From positions 1-55,314 of the forward strand of contig NZ_AOPZ01000355.1 in the NCBI RefSeq assembly GCF_000414115.1: 55,314 nucleotides of DNA, in the 5' to 3' direction. Positions 24,260 through 32,399 of the stretch are shown one piece after another. This stretch comes from Streptomyces aurantiacus JA 4570 (GTDB lineage: Bacteria > Actinomycetota > Actinomycetes > Streptomycetales > Streptomycetaceae). Position 1 is the stretch's first letter. Each line of letters begins with the position of its first letter. The notes beneath the pieces were generated by a model that saw only the letters and a list, made by a program, of their open reading frames with translations, made no database searches and was not told the origin of the DNA. Both the position numbers and the translations under genes were made by a program.

Positions 24260-25342
24260 GTGTGCCGAAAGCGGTGGGCGGGGCCGGTGAGGTGGGGGAT
24301 CGCCGGGTACGGCGACGTCGTGGAGCGGCGGGTGCTGCCCGCGCTGCGGGCGCTGGGGGAGGAGCCGGTCCGCCTCTGGGGGCGTGACGCGCGCAGGGCC
24401 GCGGACGTCGCCGCCCGCCACGGCGTACCGTTCGCCGACAGCGACGAGGAGGCGCTGCTGCGGGGCGTGGACGCGGTGTACGTCGCCACTCCCGTCGTAC
24501 GCCATGTCCCCCTGGCCGAACGGGTGTTGGCGGCCGGGCTGCCCGTGCTCGTGGAGAAGCCGCTCGCGGGCGGGCTCGCTACCGGGGCGCGGCTGGGCGT
24601 CGACGGCGGCCCGTGCGCGGGCGTCGCGTACTACCGCAGGCTCGCCCCCGCCGTACGCCGCCTGCGCGACGAACTCCTGAGCCGGCCGCCGGAGCGCGTG
24701 GACGTGCGGTTCCGGTGCGCCTTCGACCCGTGGCCGGGGCATCCGATGCGGTGGCGCACGGCCCCCGCCCTGTCCGGCGGCGGTGTGCTCGCCGACGCCG
24801 GAAGCCACCGGCTCGACCTGCTGCACCTGCTGTTCGGGCGCGCGGACGAGGTGCGGGCCCGCCTCGGCCGGCGCTTCCCGGAGGGCGCCGAGCGGCTGGC
24901 CGAGGTGGAGCTGCGGTGGGCCTCGGGGCCTCGGGCACGGGTGCGCGCGGAGTGGAGCGGGGCGCCCGCCGAGGACCGCTTCGAGGTGAGCGGGGGCGGC
25001 CGGGTCCTCACGCTGGATCCGCTGGACTCGGGGCTGCTGCGGCGCCACGGCTTCCCGGGGGCAGGCGAGTTGAGCCTGCCGCCCGCCGCCAACCCCCACC
25101 AGCCGCTCATCGCCGACTTCGTCACCGCGGTCGCGACCGGCCGGCCCCCCGCCTGCCCCGTGACCGAGGCGCACCTGGTCGACGAGGTCCTCGCGGCGGC
25201 GGAACGCTCATCCGCGTCGGGCGGCGCCCCCGTCCGCCTGCCGCCGACGGCCGACGGGGCGCCCCCGCCTCGTACCCGAGCTCAGGCCCCGTCGTCCGCA
25301 GACCAGGCCCGCAGCCAGCGCGGATCCGGTGTGTCCGACTGA
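24260..25342 (+). CDS. Gfo/Idh/MocA family oxidoreductase
   Basis: 360 residues. The N-terminal dinucleotide fold reads VRWGIAGYGDVVERRVLPAL, then AVYVATPVVRHVPLAERVL and the family signature VLVEKPLAGG (Glu-Lys-Pro). The C-terminal beta-sheet domain includes GGGVLADAGSHRLDLLHLLFG, which carries the conserved Asp and His. GTG 24260 gives an 8-residue leader; GTG 24287 (MRWGIAGYGDV) is an equally plausible start. It follows the MDR gene by seven bases. Its last 61 bp overlap the 3' end of the convergent PhyH gene, with a low-complexity tail (residues ~325-360). NAD(P)-dependent oxidation or reduction of a sugar or cyclitol is expected. Confidence 0.83.
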   Translation: MCRKRWAGPVRWGIAGYGDVVERRVLPALRALGEEPVRLWGRDARRAADVAARHGVPFADSDEEALLRGVDAVYVATPVVRHVPLAERVLAAGLPVLVEKPLAGGLATGARLGVDGGPCAGVAYYRRLAPAVRRLRDELLSRPPERVDVRFRCAFDPWPGHPMRWRTAPALSGGGVLADAGSHRLDLLHLLFGRADEVRARLGRRFPEGAERLAEVELRWASGPRARVRAEWSGAPAEDRFEVSGGGRVLTLDPLDSGLLRRHGFPGAGELSLPPAANPHQPLIADFVTAVATGRPPACPVTEAHLVDEVLAAAERSSASGGAPVRLPPTADGAPPPRTRAQAPSSADQARSQRGSGVSD

Positions 25343-26139
25343 CGGACGAAGCGGGTGTCGATGGACAGCCGCATGGCGTCCGTCGTGGCGTCCAGGGAGG
25401 CGTGGATGACGCGCGGCACGTGGACCATGACGTCGCCCGCGGCGAAGTCGGTCCACAGCCAGCGGCGGCGCAGGCTGCGTGCCGTGAACTCCAGGTCGTG
25501 GCAGATCTGACGGCGGTCGTCCGGGCGGTCCGTGGTGTCCCGCAGTGGCTCGTACGCCTCGGGCGGCAGCCGGTGCGAGCCCTCCAGGTAGACCAGCGCG
25601 CCCGACTGCGGAGGGCAGTCGCCGACCGGGATCCAGGTCGTGACGACGTCGGGCGATCCCTCGTCCATGTAGTCGAAGTCGACATGGGCGCGCGAGGCAC
25701 GCCGGGCGCCGCGGTGGAAGTGGCGCAGGATGCGCCGCGGCAGCATCCGGGCGTCGCCGTCCAGCAGGTCGGTGGCCAGCTTGCGGAGCCGGGGATCGTC
25801 GAGGAAACGGTCGAAGGTCTCCGAGCGCACGAAGTCGTGGGCGGGATGCCCCGGGACGCCGTGCTCGGGCAGCCCGTCCGGCACCCGGCCGGAGAACACG
25901 CCCTCGCGCGCGCTCGTTCCGGGCGCCAGGAATCCGGGCGGCAGCCGTGAGAAGTACCGGCCGCGCAGCCGCAGCACCTCCTCGCGGTCGAGGAACCCCG
26001 GCAGATACAGATAGCCGTCCGTGCGCAGCCGCTCCCGCAGGGCGACCGGATCCGGCAGCGGATCCGTGGAGGTGGCGCGCAGCGGACCGAAGAGCTCGGG
26101 GGAAAAGGGTATGGGTATGCCGTTCGACGAGAGATTCAC
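25282..26139 (-). CDS. Phytanoyl-CoA dioxygenase (PhyH) family protein
   Basis: 285 residues with the Fe(II)/2-oxoglutarate oxygenase fold. YLYLPGFLDREEVLRLR (residues 44-60) is the PhyH N-terminal motif. The facial triad is His152-x-Asp154 in RAHVDFDYMD and His246 in HVPRVIHASLD. Arg257 (MRLSIDTRF) should bind 2-oxoglutarate, and LVYLEGSHRLP is also typical. The start is GTG 26139 with AAGGA six bases upstream, within a small repeat of AAGGACGT. It is the last gene of the minus-strand operon. It would hydroxylate, desaturate or otherwise oxidise an unactivated carbon of the cluster product. No CoA ester need be involved. Confidence 0.87.
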   Translation of the reverse strand: MNLSSNGIPIPFSPELFGPLRATSTDPLPDPVALRERLRTDGYLYLPGFLDREEVLRLRGRYFSRLPPGFLAPGTSAREGVFSGRVPDGLPEHGVPGHPAHDFVRSETFDRFLDDPRLRKLATDLLDGDARMLPRRILRHFHRGARRASRAHVDFDYMDEGSPDVVTTWIPVGDCPPQSGALVYLEGSHRLPPEAYEPLRDTTDRPDDRRQICHDLEFTARSLRRRWLWTDFAAGDVMVHVPRVIHASLDATTDAMRLSIDTRFVRQSDTPDPRWLRAWSADDGA

Positions 26140-26180
26140 GAGGAGTCCTTACGTCCTTACGTCCTTGTGCCGGCGGATGG

Positions 26181-27329
26181 TCAATAGACGCCTTCGACGG
26201 CCGCCCCGGGTCCGGCCAGACCGTCGTGGAAGGTCCGGACCGCCGCCACGCCCTCCCAGGGGAACCACGGGTGCGGGCCGGTCCTGATCGCGCTGTCCCG
26301 TTCGAGGAGGTTGGGCAGGAACAGGTCCTCCAGGAGCGTGGTGACCCGCACCCGCCCGCGCTCGCCCACGGGCACCTCGCGCCACGGGTCCTCGGCGTCG
26401 ACGACCTGGAGGACGGCGAAGGGCGGCGGCAAGTGGTAGGCGTGCCCGGTGCCGCCCGGCGGCACGGGCGCGCCCGGCACCGCGTCGGCCTGTAGGGCGT
26501 GCCCGGCCAGCGTGTTGCCGTACGTGTCGATCCACTGCACCCCGTCGAGGTGCTCCTGGCGCAGGAAGGCGGCCTCCGCGGCGGAGCACGTGGTGCCGCC
26601 GGTGCACACCGCCCGGATGCCGTACGTGTGCAGCGGGCGCGGCAGCCGCATGGCGAGTTCGAGGAGCAGCCGGGAGGTGGTGAACAGCAGCGCCGGGCGC
26701 TCGGCGGCCAGCAGCGTCAGCGTCTGCTCCACCAGGTGCGAGGTGTACGCGTCCGCTTCGCCGCCCGCGCGCAGCGACGCCTTCACCCAGCGCGGGTCGA
26801 AGTCGATGGCGAACACCGCGCCGCGCCAGCTGTCGGCGAGGCCCTCCACGAAGTGCCCGTACGCGTGCGGGCCGCTCGGCGTCATCGCGAGGACGTCGCC
26901 GCCCGCGACGCCGCGCGCCTCAAGCACGGTCCGGTAGATCTCCACGTCGTACGCGAGGCGCGTGACGTTCACGATCCGGCAGGGCGCGCCGGTGGTACCG
27001 CCCGTCTCGAACACCCGGAACGGGCGGTCGCGGTAGCCGCGCGGGCGCAGGTCCAGAGCGCTCGCGGCGCGCAGCTCGGCCTTGTCGAAGAGCCCGAACA
27101 GCTCCAGGGCCGCGAAACCGTCGACGTCCGTGAGCGGGTCGAAGCCGAGCGCCTCCCGGCGCCGCACCCAGAACGGGGAGCCCGTCTCGGGTTCGAAATG
27201 CCAGCGCATCATGCGGCGCGTCCACGCGTCCAGGTCCACGGCGAGCTGGGGGACGCGCCGGCGCAGCACGTCGTGGAGGGTGTCGAAGGTGGCCTGCGGG
27301 GCGTGCTCCGCACGGGACGAGGTGGTCAT
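26181..27329 (-). CDS. EhpF/LuxE-like acid-activating enzyme (AMP-forming ligase fold)
   Basis: 382 residues. The glycine-rich ATP loop FETGGTTGAPCRIVN (residues ~105-119) is the ANL-type phosphate loop of LuxE/PaaK-like enzymes. IRAVCTGGTTCSAAEAAFL, IDTYGNTLAGHALQ and ERGRVRVTTL follow in the order seen in phenylacetate-CoA ligase relatives. The nearest type I recall is the phenazine biosynthesis protein EhpF, which activates a carboxylate for reduction. The ATG at 27329 overlaps the LuxC-like stop (ATGA), so the two are coupled and probably act together: activation, then reduction to the aldehyde. The canonical C-terminal lysine domain appears short or missing, as in LuxE. Substrate unknown. 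Confidence 0.8.
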   Translation of the reverse strand: MTTSSRAEHAPQATFDTLHDVLRRRVPQLAVDLDAWTRRMMRWHFEPETGSPFWVRRREALGFDPLTDVDGFAALELFGLFDKAELRAASALDLRPRGYRDRPFRVFETGGTTGAPCRIVNVTRLAYDVEIYRTVLEARGVAGGDVLAMTPSGPHAYGHFVEGLADSWRGAVFAIDFDPRWVKASLRAGGEADAYTSHLVEQTLTLLAAERPALLFTTSRLLLELAMRLPRPLHTYGIRAVCTGGTTCSAAEAAFLRQEHLDGVQWIDTYGNTLAGHALQADAVPGAPVPPGGTGHAYHLPPPFAVLQVVDAEDPWREVPVGERGRVRVTTLLEDLFLPNLLERDSAIRTGPHPWFPWEGVAAVRTFHDGLAGPGAAVEGVY

Positions 27330-28582
27330 GGTTCTTCTCCTGGTGCCGCCGGCGGTCGGTACACGAACAGGGCTTCGTCGGCGAGGGCGCGCGCGGCGTC
27401 GGCGGTGGCGCCGACGACGGCCGCGAAGGGGAAAGGGACCTCGTGGCCGATGAGCGGATGGCGCCCGGCAGCAGGGAAACGCCCTGCAAGAAGGGCCAGT
27501 TGGGGGCGTATGAAGATGTCTCCGGCGGTACTTTCGGTGACCGTCGGCTCGCGGGTGACGACGGTCGGCTCGCGGGTGAGGAGGCGGTCGCCGGGGCGCA
27601 GGCGGTCGCGTACGGAGGCGGCGGCGCGGTGGGCCTCGGCGGGCTCGCGGAAGGCCGTCAGGGGCCAGCGGGGGTCGGCCGGGTCGGGGGCGGGGCCCGG
27701 GTGCAGGGCGTCGAGCGCCGCCGCGAGGGCCTTCGCCAGGGGTTCCGGATCGTGGTCCACGCAGACGACGGTGCGTACGTTGCTGCAGAACCGGCCGGAG
27801 TCGGCGGCTATCAGGGGCAGCAGCCAGGCCGCGGTGTCCTCGACTGAGCCGGTGCCCGAGGCGGGCGGTGGTACGAGGGCGCAGCCGCGGCCGGGTCCGT
27901 GCAGCGTGAGGGCCGCCGATGCCCGCACCGACGCGGCGAGGCCCGCGCCGCCGTACACCACGTGCCGGTCGGTGAGGGTCAGCAGGCCGTGCAGGGCGTG
28001 CTGTTCGGTGGGGTACAGGCCGAGGCGGTCCGGTGGCCAGCCGGCCGCGAGCAGTGCCGCGACCAGGCGGGCGGCGGACAGCGGTTCGCGGCGGCTCGGG
28101 CGCACCCAGACGCCCGCGGACCGCTCGGCCTGCTCCAGAACGGCGTCCAGACAGGTGAAGGTGTTGCCGGGCAGCGACACCAGGGCCAACGCGTCGTCGG
28201 GGGACCGGACTTCGCGGCGCGCCGCCTCCTCGTACAGCATCGCGCCCCAGCGTTCGACCAGCGGCCCCGGCAGCCCCGCGCTCTCCCACAGGGCGGCCCG
28301 GAAGGCGTCCGCGCTCTGCGGGCCGAGACCGCCGACGGTGACGGTGCCGTGCCGGAACAACTCCAGGGCGGCCAGGACGAGTTCGCGCCGCCGGGGGAGC
28401 GGGGGCAGGCCGGTGCGGACGGTGTCCCACCAGCGGCGGTCGGAGTGGGCGACGATGTGCGGGACCAGGGCGAGGTGGGTGCCCGTCGTGCCGGGCAGCG
28501 GTGCCGTGTCGAGCGAGGGCTGCCAGTCGCCCCTGCGGAACGCGGAGACGACCGGCGCCGGGCCCGCGTGCGGCGACGTCAC
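27326..28582 (-). CDS. LuxC-like acyl reductase
   Basis: 418 residues, aldehyde-dehydrogenase-like LuxC fold. SLPGNTFTCLDAVLEQ (~136-151) lies in the cofactor region, VYGGAGLAASV follows, and the acyl-accepting cysteine is Cys266 in DSGRFCSNVRTVVCVD, matching the FCS motif of LuxC. GTG 28582 overlaps the stop of the aminotransferase frame (GTGA), and its own stop overlaps the next ATG. LuxC reduces an enzyme-bound acyl group with NADPH to an aldehyde, with LuxE making the acyl-adenylate. The pair here likely reduces a small carboxylic acid. The in-frame extension upstream to 28852 is the out-of-frame aminotransferase tail and is not counted. Confidence 0.82.
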   Translation of the reverse strand: MTSPHAGPAPVVSAFRRGDWQPSLDTAPLPGTTGTHLALVPHIVAHSDRRWWDTVRTGLPPLPRRRELVLAALELFRHGTVTVGGLGPQSADAFRAALWESAGLPGPLVERWGAMLYEEAARREVRSPDDALALVSLPGNTFTCLDAVLEQAERSAGVWVRPSRREPLSAARLVAALLAAGWPPDRLGLYPTEQHALHGLLTLTDRHVVYGGAGLAASVRASAALTLHGPGRGCALVPPPASGTGSVEDTAAWLLPLIAADSGRFCSNVRTVVCVDHDPEPLAKALAAALDALHPGPAPDPADPRWPLTAFREPAEAHRAAASVRDRLRPGDRLLTREPTVVTREPTVTESTAGDIFIRPQLALLAGRFPAAGRHPLIGHEVPFPFAAVVGATADAARALADEALFVYRPPAAPGEEP

Positions 28583-30767
28583 GACAGCTCGCCGCGCAGC
28601 GCCTCGACCACCCGGACCTGCTCGGCCCGGGTGAGCGTCGGGTACAGGGGCAGCGCGATGTGGTGCCGCGCGAACCAACGGGCCTGCTCGAAGGGGCCGT
28701 CGGTGCTCGCGGGCCCCGGCTTTGTCTCGGCCGCGCCCGTCTCGGCCGCGCCCCCGCGCCCGTCTCGGCCGCGCCCGTCTCGGCCGCGTCCGTGAAGTAC
28801 GGCTGGTCGCACAGCAGATGGTCATACACCTCGCCCGCGAGCGAGACGCCATGACGTTCGCGCAGTCGCTTCTTCAGGACCGCGCGGTCGACCGGGGCGT
28901 CCAGATAGGCGAGGTACTTGTAGTAGTTGCTGTGTGCCGCGGCGGGCACCGTGTGGGCGCGCACGCCGGGCACGTCGGTCAGCAACTCGTCGTAGTGGTA
29001 GGCGAGTTCGCGACGCGCCGCCAGCGTGGCGTCGAACCGCTCCAGGTCGACCGTGCCGACGGCGGCGTGCAGTTCGCTCATCCGCCAGTTGCCGCCGGGC
29101 CGGTCGTGCAGCGTGGAGCCGTGCGCGCTCTTGCCGTGGTCGCGCCAGCGCCGCACCTGCTCGGCGTCCTCGGCGTTCGCGCACGTCACCAGGCCGCCCT
29201 CGCCGCTCACGGCGACCTTCGTGGGGAAGAAGGAGAACGCGCCGAACCGCCCGAATCCGCCCGCGAACCGGCCGCCGAGCGTCGAGCCGAGCGCGTGCGC
29301 GGCGTCCTCCACGACCGCGACGCCGCGCCGCTCGCACAGCGCGAGGACGTCGTCCAGCGCGGGCGGGACGATGCCGCCGATGTGCACGGGCAGCACGGCC
29401 GCCGTGTCCGGATGCCGGTCCAGGGCGGCGCGCAGCGCGTCCGGGTCCAGGCCGAGGCCGTCCAGCTCGATGTCGACGAACCGGACCCGGGCGCCCGCGC
29501 GCACCGCGGCCGCCGCCGTCGCGAAGAACGTGTTGACCGGCACGAGCACGGTGCGCCCGGCCACGCCGACGATGCGCAGGGAGATCTCCAGGGCGGCCGC
29601 GCCGGACGCGACGGCCACGCCCTCGCGGCCCGTCCAGGCGCCCGAGAGCTCCTCGAAGCGGGTCAGTTCGGGGCCCTGGGTGAGATGGCCGGAGGCGAGC
29701 GCGGCGTCGACCCGGTCGAGCACCGCGCGGCGTTCGGCCACGCCGAAGTGGACGCGCTGGGCGGGCACGTCACCGGGGGCGGCGCCGGGACCGGCCAGGG
29801 CGCGGGTGAAGAAGTCGGCCGCGTGCCGTACGTGGGTGCCGTGGCCCATGGGCAGTTCGTGCACGTCGAGCCGGTCCTTGGCGCCCGCGGCCGCGTAGCC
29901 GCGGTGCACGGTGGCGGCCGCGGCGCGGGCGTCGGCCGGCTCCAGGTAGGAATCGGCCGTGCCGTACTGGAGGTGCAGCGGGGCCGGGGCGAGCGCGGCG
30001 TAGAGGTCGCCCAGGTCGGCGTACTCCAGGACGCCCGGCAGGACGGCGCCCTCGTACCCGGTGAGCAGCCGTTCGTACAGCGCCGGGTAGCTGCCGAGGT
30101 GGCTGGCCGCGCACACCGGCAGCGGGCGCGGCGCGAGCAGCGCGGTGTGCAGGGCGACCGCCGCGCCCAGGCTGTGCCCGAACAGGCCGACGCGGGCGGG
30201 GTCGACGAGCGGGTGCGTGCCGAGGACGTCCAGCGCGCCCAGGGTGTCGCCGACGAGTGCGCCGAGCAGAGAGCGGCCGGTGAGCGCGAACGCGTGCGCG
30301 AGCAGCGCGCCCGGCTCGCGGCCCGCGCGGCGCTCCTCGTCCAGGCCGCCGATGCCGTGCTCGAAGGTCAGCGTGACGAAGCCCGCCCGGGCCAGGTGCT
30401 CGGCGACGTTGCGGTCGGGGAAGTCCGGCGGGGTGTCGCCGGTGAGCTGGTCCAGGCGGGCGTTCCTGCCGCCGAACACGAGGACGGCGGGGCCCGGGGC
30501 GGTGCTGTCCGGCGGAGCGAGCAGAGTGGCCTGGAAGGCGCCCCGCACCGGGGAGTTGAGGGTCAGGCGTTCGCGCCGCAGGCCGCCCGTGACGGTCGTG
30601 TCGACGGCGGTGACCGCGAGTGGCTCGTGCTCGACGCGGGCCAGGCGCGCCACCACCGCGCGGACCTTGCGGGACCAGGCGGTGTGCGCGGAGGCGTCGG
30701 AGAGGGTCGGGGTGAGGCTCAGCGTGGGGTCGGCTCCGAGCAGGCGGCGCACGTGGGTGGTCTGCAT
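28579..30767 (-). pseudogene. Alpha/beta hydrolase-DegT aminotransferase fusion, frameshifted near the C-terminus
   Basis: One open frame from ATG 30767 encodes two enzymes. Residues ~60-325 are a dienelactone-hydrolase-like alpha/beta hydrolase with nucleophile Ser199 (LFGHSLGA), an acid near Asp272 (YGTADSYLEP) and His in GHGTHVRH (309-315). Residues ~335-660 are a DegT/DnrJ/EryC1 PLP aminotransferase with VPVNTFFATAAA, VEDAAHALGS and the Schiff-base Lys517 in FSFFPTKVAVSGEGG. At residue ~670 the frame is lost in a 15-bp repeat tract. The missing end (FARHHIALPLYPTLT to ELS) continues in another frame to the TGA at 28579-28581. Removing one copy of an 8-bp duplication (28754-28761) restores a single ~725-residue protein. 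A GTG near DVPAQRVHF might start a separate aminotransferase, but no stop separates the parts. Confidence 0.75.
28724..28791 (-). repeat. 15-bp tandem repeat with an 8-bp frameshifting duplication
   Basis: Four copies of a 15-bp unit (28724-28738, 28739-28753, 28762-28776, 28777-28791) encode AAETG repeats. Bases 28754-28761 duplicate the last eight bases of the preceding unit and shift the frame. Confidence 0.85.
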
Positions 30768-30836
30768 GCGGGTGCGAACGCTCCTGTGGGTGGCGGGGGG
30801 TGGGTGCGGGTGGGTGCCCTCGCGGGGGCACCCCAG

Positions 30837-30912
30837 GCCCGCCCCTTCTCCGAAACCAGGGGGCCACCGCCCCGCGGCTCGTCCTCAAACGCCGGACGGG
30901 CTGAAAGATCGC
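30837..30912. repeat. Streptomyces-type interspersed intergenic repeat
   Basis: The segment with CGTCCTCAAACGCCGGACGG (30881-30900), preceded by GGGGGCCACCGCCCCGCGG, matches a motif I recognise as recurring in intergenic DNA of many Streptomyces genomes. It can pair partly with itself and lies in the 218-bp gap between the radical SAM and fusion genes. Confidence 0.6.
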
Positions 30913-30985
30913 CGGGGCGGGGTGGGTGATGTGCCGTCTACGCGCAGGTAGGCATGGCAGGGACTGGGCGAGAGGGAAGAAGACG

Positions 30986-32191
30986 TCAGACGAAGTCGGC
31001 GTGCAACGTGCTGGGGACCTCCAGCGCGTACGCGTCCAGTGCCTCGTCGAGTTTGATCTGGCCGCGTTTGAGGAGCTCGAGGAGCTCGTTCTGGGGGCGG
31101 TAGAAGCAGGACTTGCACAGGTCGGTCCGGCTCGGGTTGGACGCCTCCCACTCGGCGCGCGGGCCGCCTTCGAGGACGGTGGGGTAGCCGAGGTCGACCA
31201 CGTCGCCTATGCGGTAGCGGCTGTTGAGGTGGACCTGCGGGCACGGGTAGAGGTGCCCGTCGGCGCCGACCGCCGTCACGAACCGGCTGTAGTGGCAGTG
31301 CTCGAAGTCGCCCTCGACCTCTTCCACCTGGTCCATCGGGCCCCGGTCCAGCTTGGGCACCGACACCTCGAAGTCGTCCGTGGACATCGCCGCCGCCTCG
31401 ACGAGCGAGCCGGAGATCTCCGCCATGACGGTCTCGATGGTCTCGTGCCCCATCGCGCTGTAGAACTCCGGCTCGAAGCGGACGTAATGCGCCCCGGACT
31501 CGTGGGCGATGCGGGCCGCCGCCACGATCTCGCGGTAGTTCTGCATCGTGATCACGTAGTTGAAGCCGATGCGGAAGTCCGGCGCGACGGCGTTCTCGCG
31601 CAGGGTGCCGATGGTCCCGATGAACTTGGAGAACGTCTGCTCACGGTCGCGCGTGATGTCGTTGAACGTGGCTTCCGTGCCCGCGTTCATGCCCACCCGC
31701 ACCCAGGTGTGCGTCGCGGTCACGCAGTCGGCGACCTTGGGGCGGCCGAGCCGGGAGCCGTTGGTGATGAGGCCGATGTGCAGGCCGTCGCCGTGCCCGG
31801 CGTAACAGATGTCGGCGTAGCCCGGGTGGATGGTGCACTCGCCGCTGCCGCAGAAGGTCACGGCACGGCCGTCGTTCTCGGCGAACTCCTTGAGCAGGGT
31901 GATCGCCTTGTCGGTGGTGAGGGAGTCCTTGAACGAGAACAGGTCGTAGAACTGCTCCTCGTTCGGCGAATGGAAGTTGCAGAAATTGCAACGCATATTG
32001 CAGGCGCCCATGATGCCGATCCGCATGTGGACCGGTTTGATCTCCTCGTCGGCAACGAATCGCCGCAAGAGATCACCGTGCGCCAGGACTTTCTGTGGCG
32101 AGTGTGCTTGATCGAGACTCACGTCCGGGAGACCGTCGCGGTTCCGGGGTGCGGCCATGGTGATATCGCGGGCACCTTCAGTGCTGTTCAC
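30986..32191 (-). CDS. Radical SAM protein with C-terminal auxiliary-cluster cysteines
   Basis: 401 residues from GTG 32191, chosen because GGAGG lies five bases upstream; ATG 32209 would add six residues. The 4Fe-4S motif CNMRCNFCNF (Cys64, 68, 71) sits in a typical RIGIMGAC strand. AVTFCGSGECTIHPGY and LHIGLITNGS are barrel segments. The C-terminal part has HCHYSRF, LYPCPQVHLNSRYRIGD and LCKSCFYRPQNEL, four cysteines that fit a twitch/SPASM-like auxiliary cluster. Such enzymes include dehydrogenases and epimerases of sugars, cyclitols and peptides. It has its own strong promoter and probably leads the minus-strand biosynthetic operon. The reaction is not predictable from the sequence alone. 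Confidence 0.87.
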   Translation of the reverse strand: MNSTEGARDITMAAPRNRDGLPDVSLDQAHSPQKVLAHGDLLRRFVADEEIKPVHMRIGIMGACNMRCNFCNFHSPNEEQFYDLFSFKDSLTTDKAITLLKEFAENDGRAVTFCGSGECTIHPGYADICYAGHGDGLHIGLITNGSRLGRPKVADCVTATHTWVRVGMNAGTEATFNDITRDREQTFSKFIGTIGTLRENAVAPDFRIGFNYVITMQNYREIVAAARIAHESGAHYVRFEPEFYSAMGHETIETVMAEISGSLVEAAAMSTDDFEVSVPKLDRGPMDQVEEVEGDFEHCHYSRFVTAVGADGHLYPCPQVHLNSRYRIGDVVDLGYPTVLEGGPRAEWEASNPSRTDLCKSCFYRPQNELLELLKRGQIKLDEALDAYALEVPSTLHADFV

Positions 32192-32246
32192 GAACCCCTC
32201 CACGCGCATTTTGGCGACGCTTTTCGTTGTCCGAGCGACGTTCGCG

Positions 32247-32287
32247 ACAGTAGGAGAGCGCTTCCTGGAGTGTCAACGGGTCTAGAC
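32247..32287 (-). promoter_or_regulatory. Strong promoter of the radical SAM gene with an upstream palindrome
   Basis: On the minus strand, TTGACA (32271-32276), an 18-bp spacer and TACTGT (32247-32252). The perfect palindrome GTCTAGAC (32280-32287) lies just upstream of the -35 box and could bind an activator. The leader to the start codon is about 50 bases. Confidence 0.7.
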
Positions 32288-32338
32288 AACCAGGAAGTTG
32301 AGTAAACATCTATGGCGCCATGGGTTCCGGCCAAATGT

Positions 32339-32369
32339 GCCGGGCACGTGTTCTTGGCACGTGCCCGGC
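32339..32369 (-). terminator. Terminator of the receptor/NTPase operon
   Basis: A perfect 12-bp stem (32339-32350 with 32358-32369) with a seven-base loop starts 30 bases after the stop codon of the ligand-binding protein gene. Confidence 0.75.
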
Positions 32370-32399
32370 GGGCCCGCTTCGCGCGTCGACGGACCCGCC

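Noticed and set aside
28582..28852. N-terminal extension of the LuxC-like protein
   Set aside because: This stretch codes the out-of-frame end of the aminotransferase; the GTG overlapping its stop is the better start.
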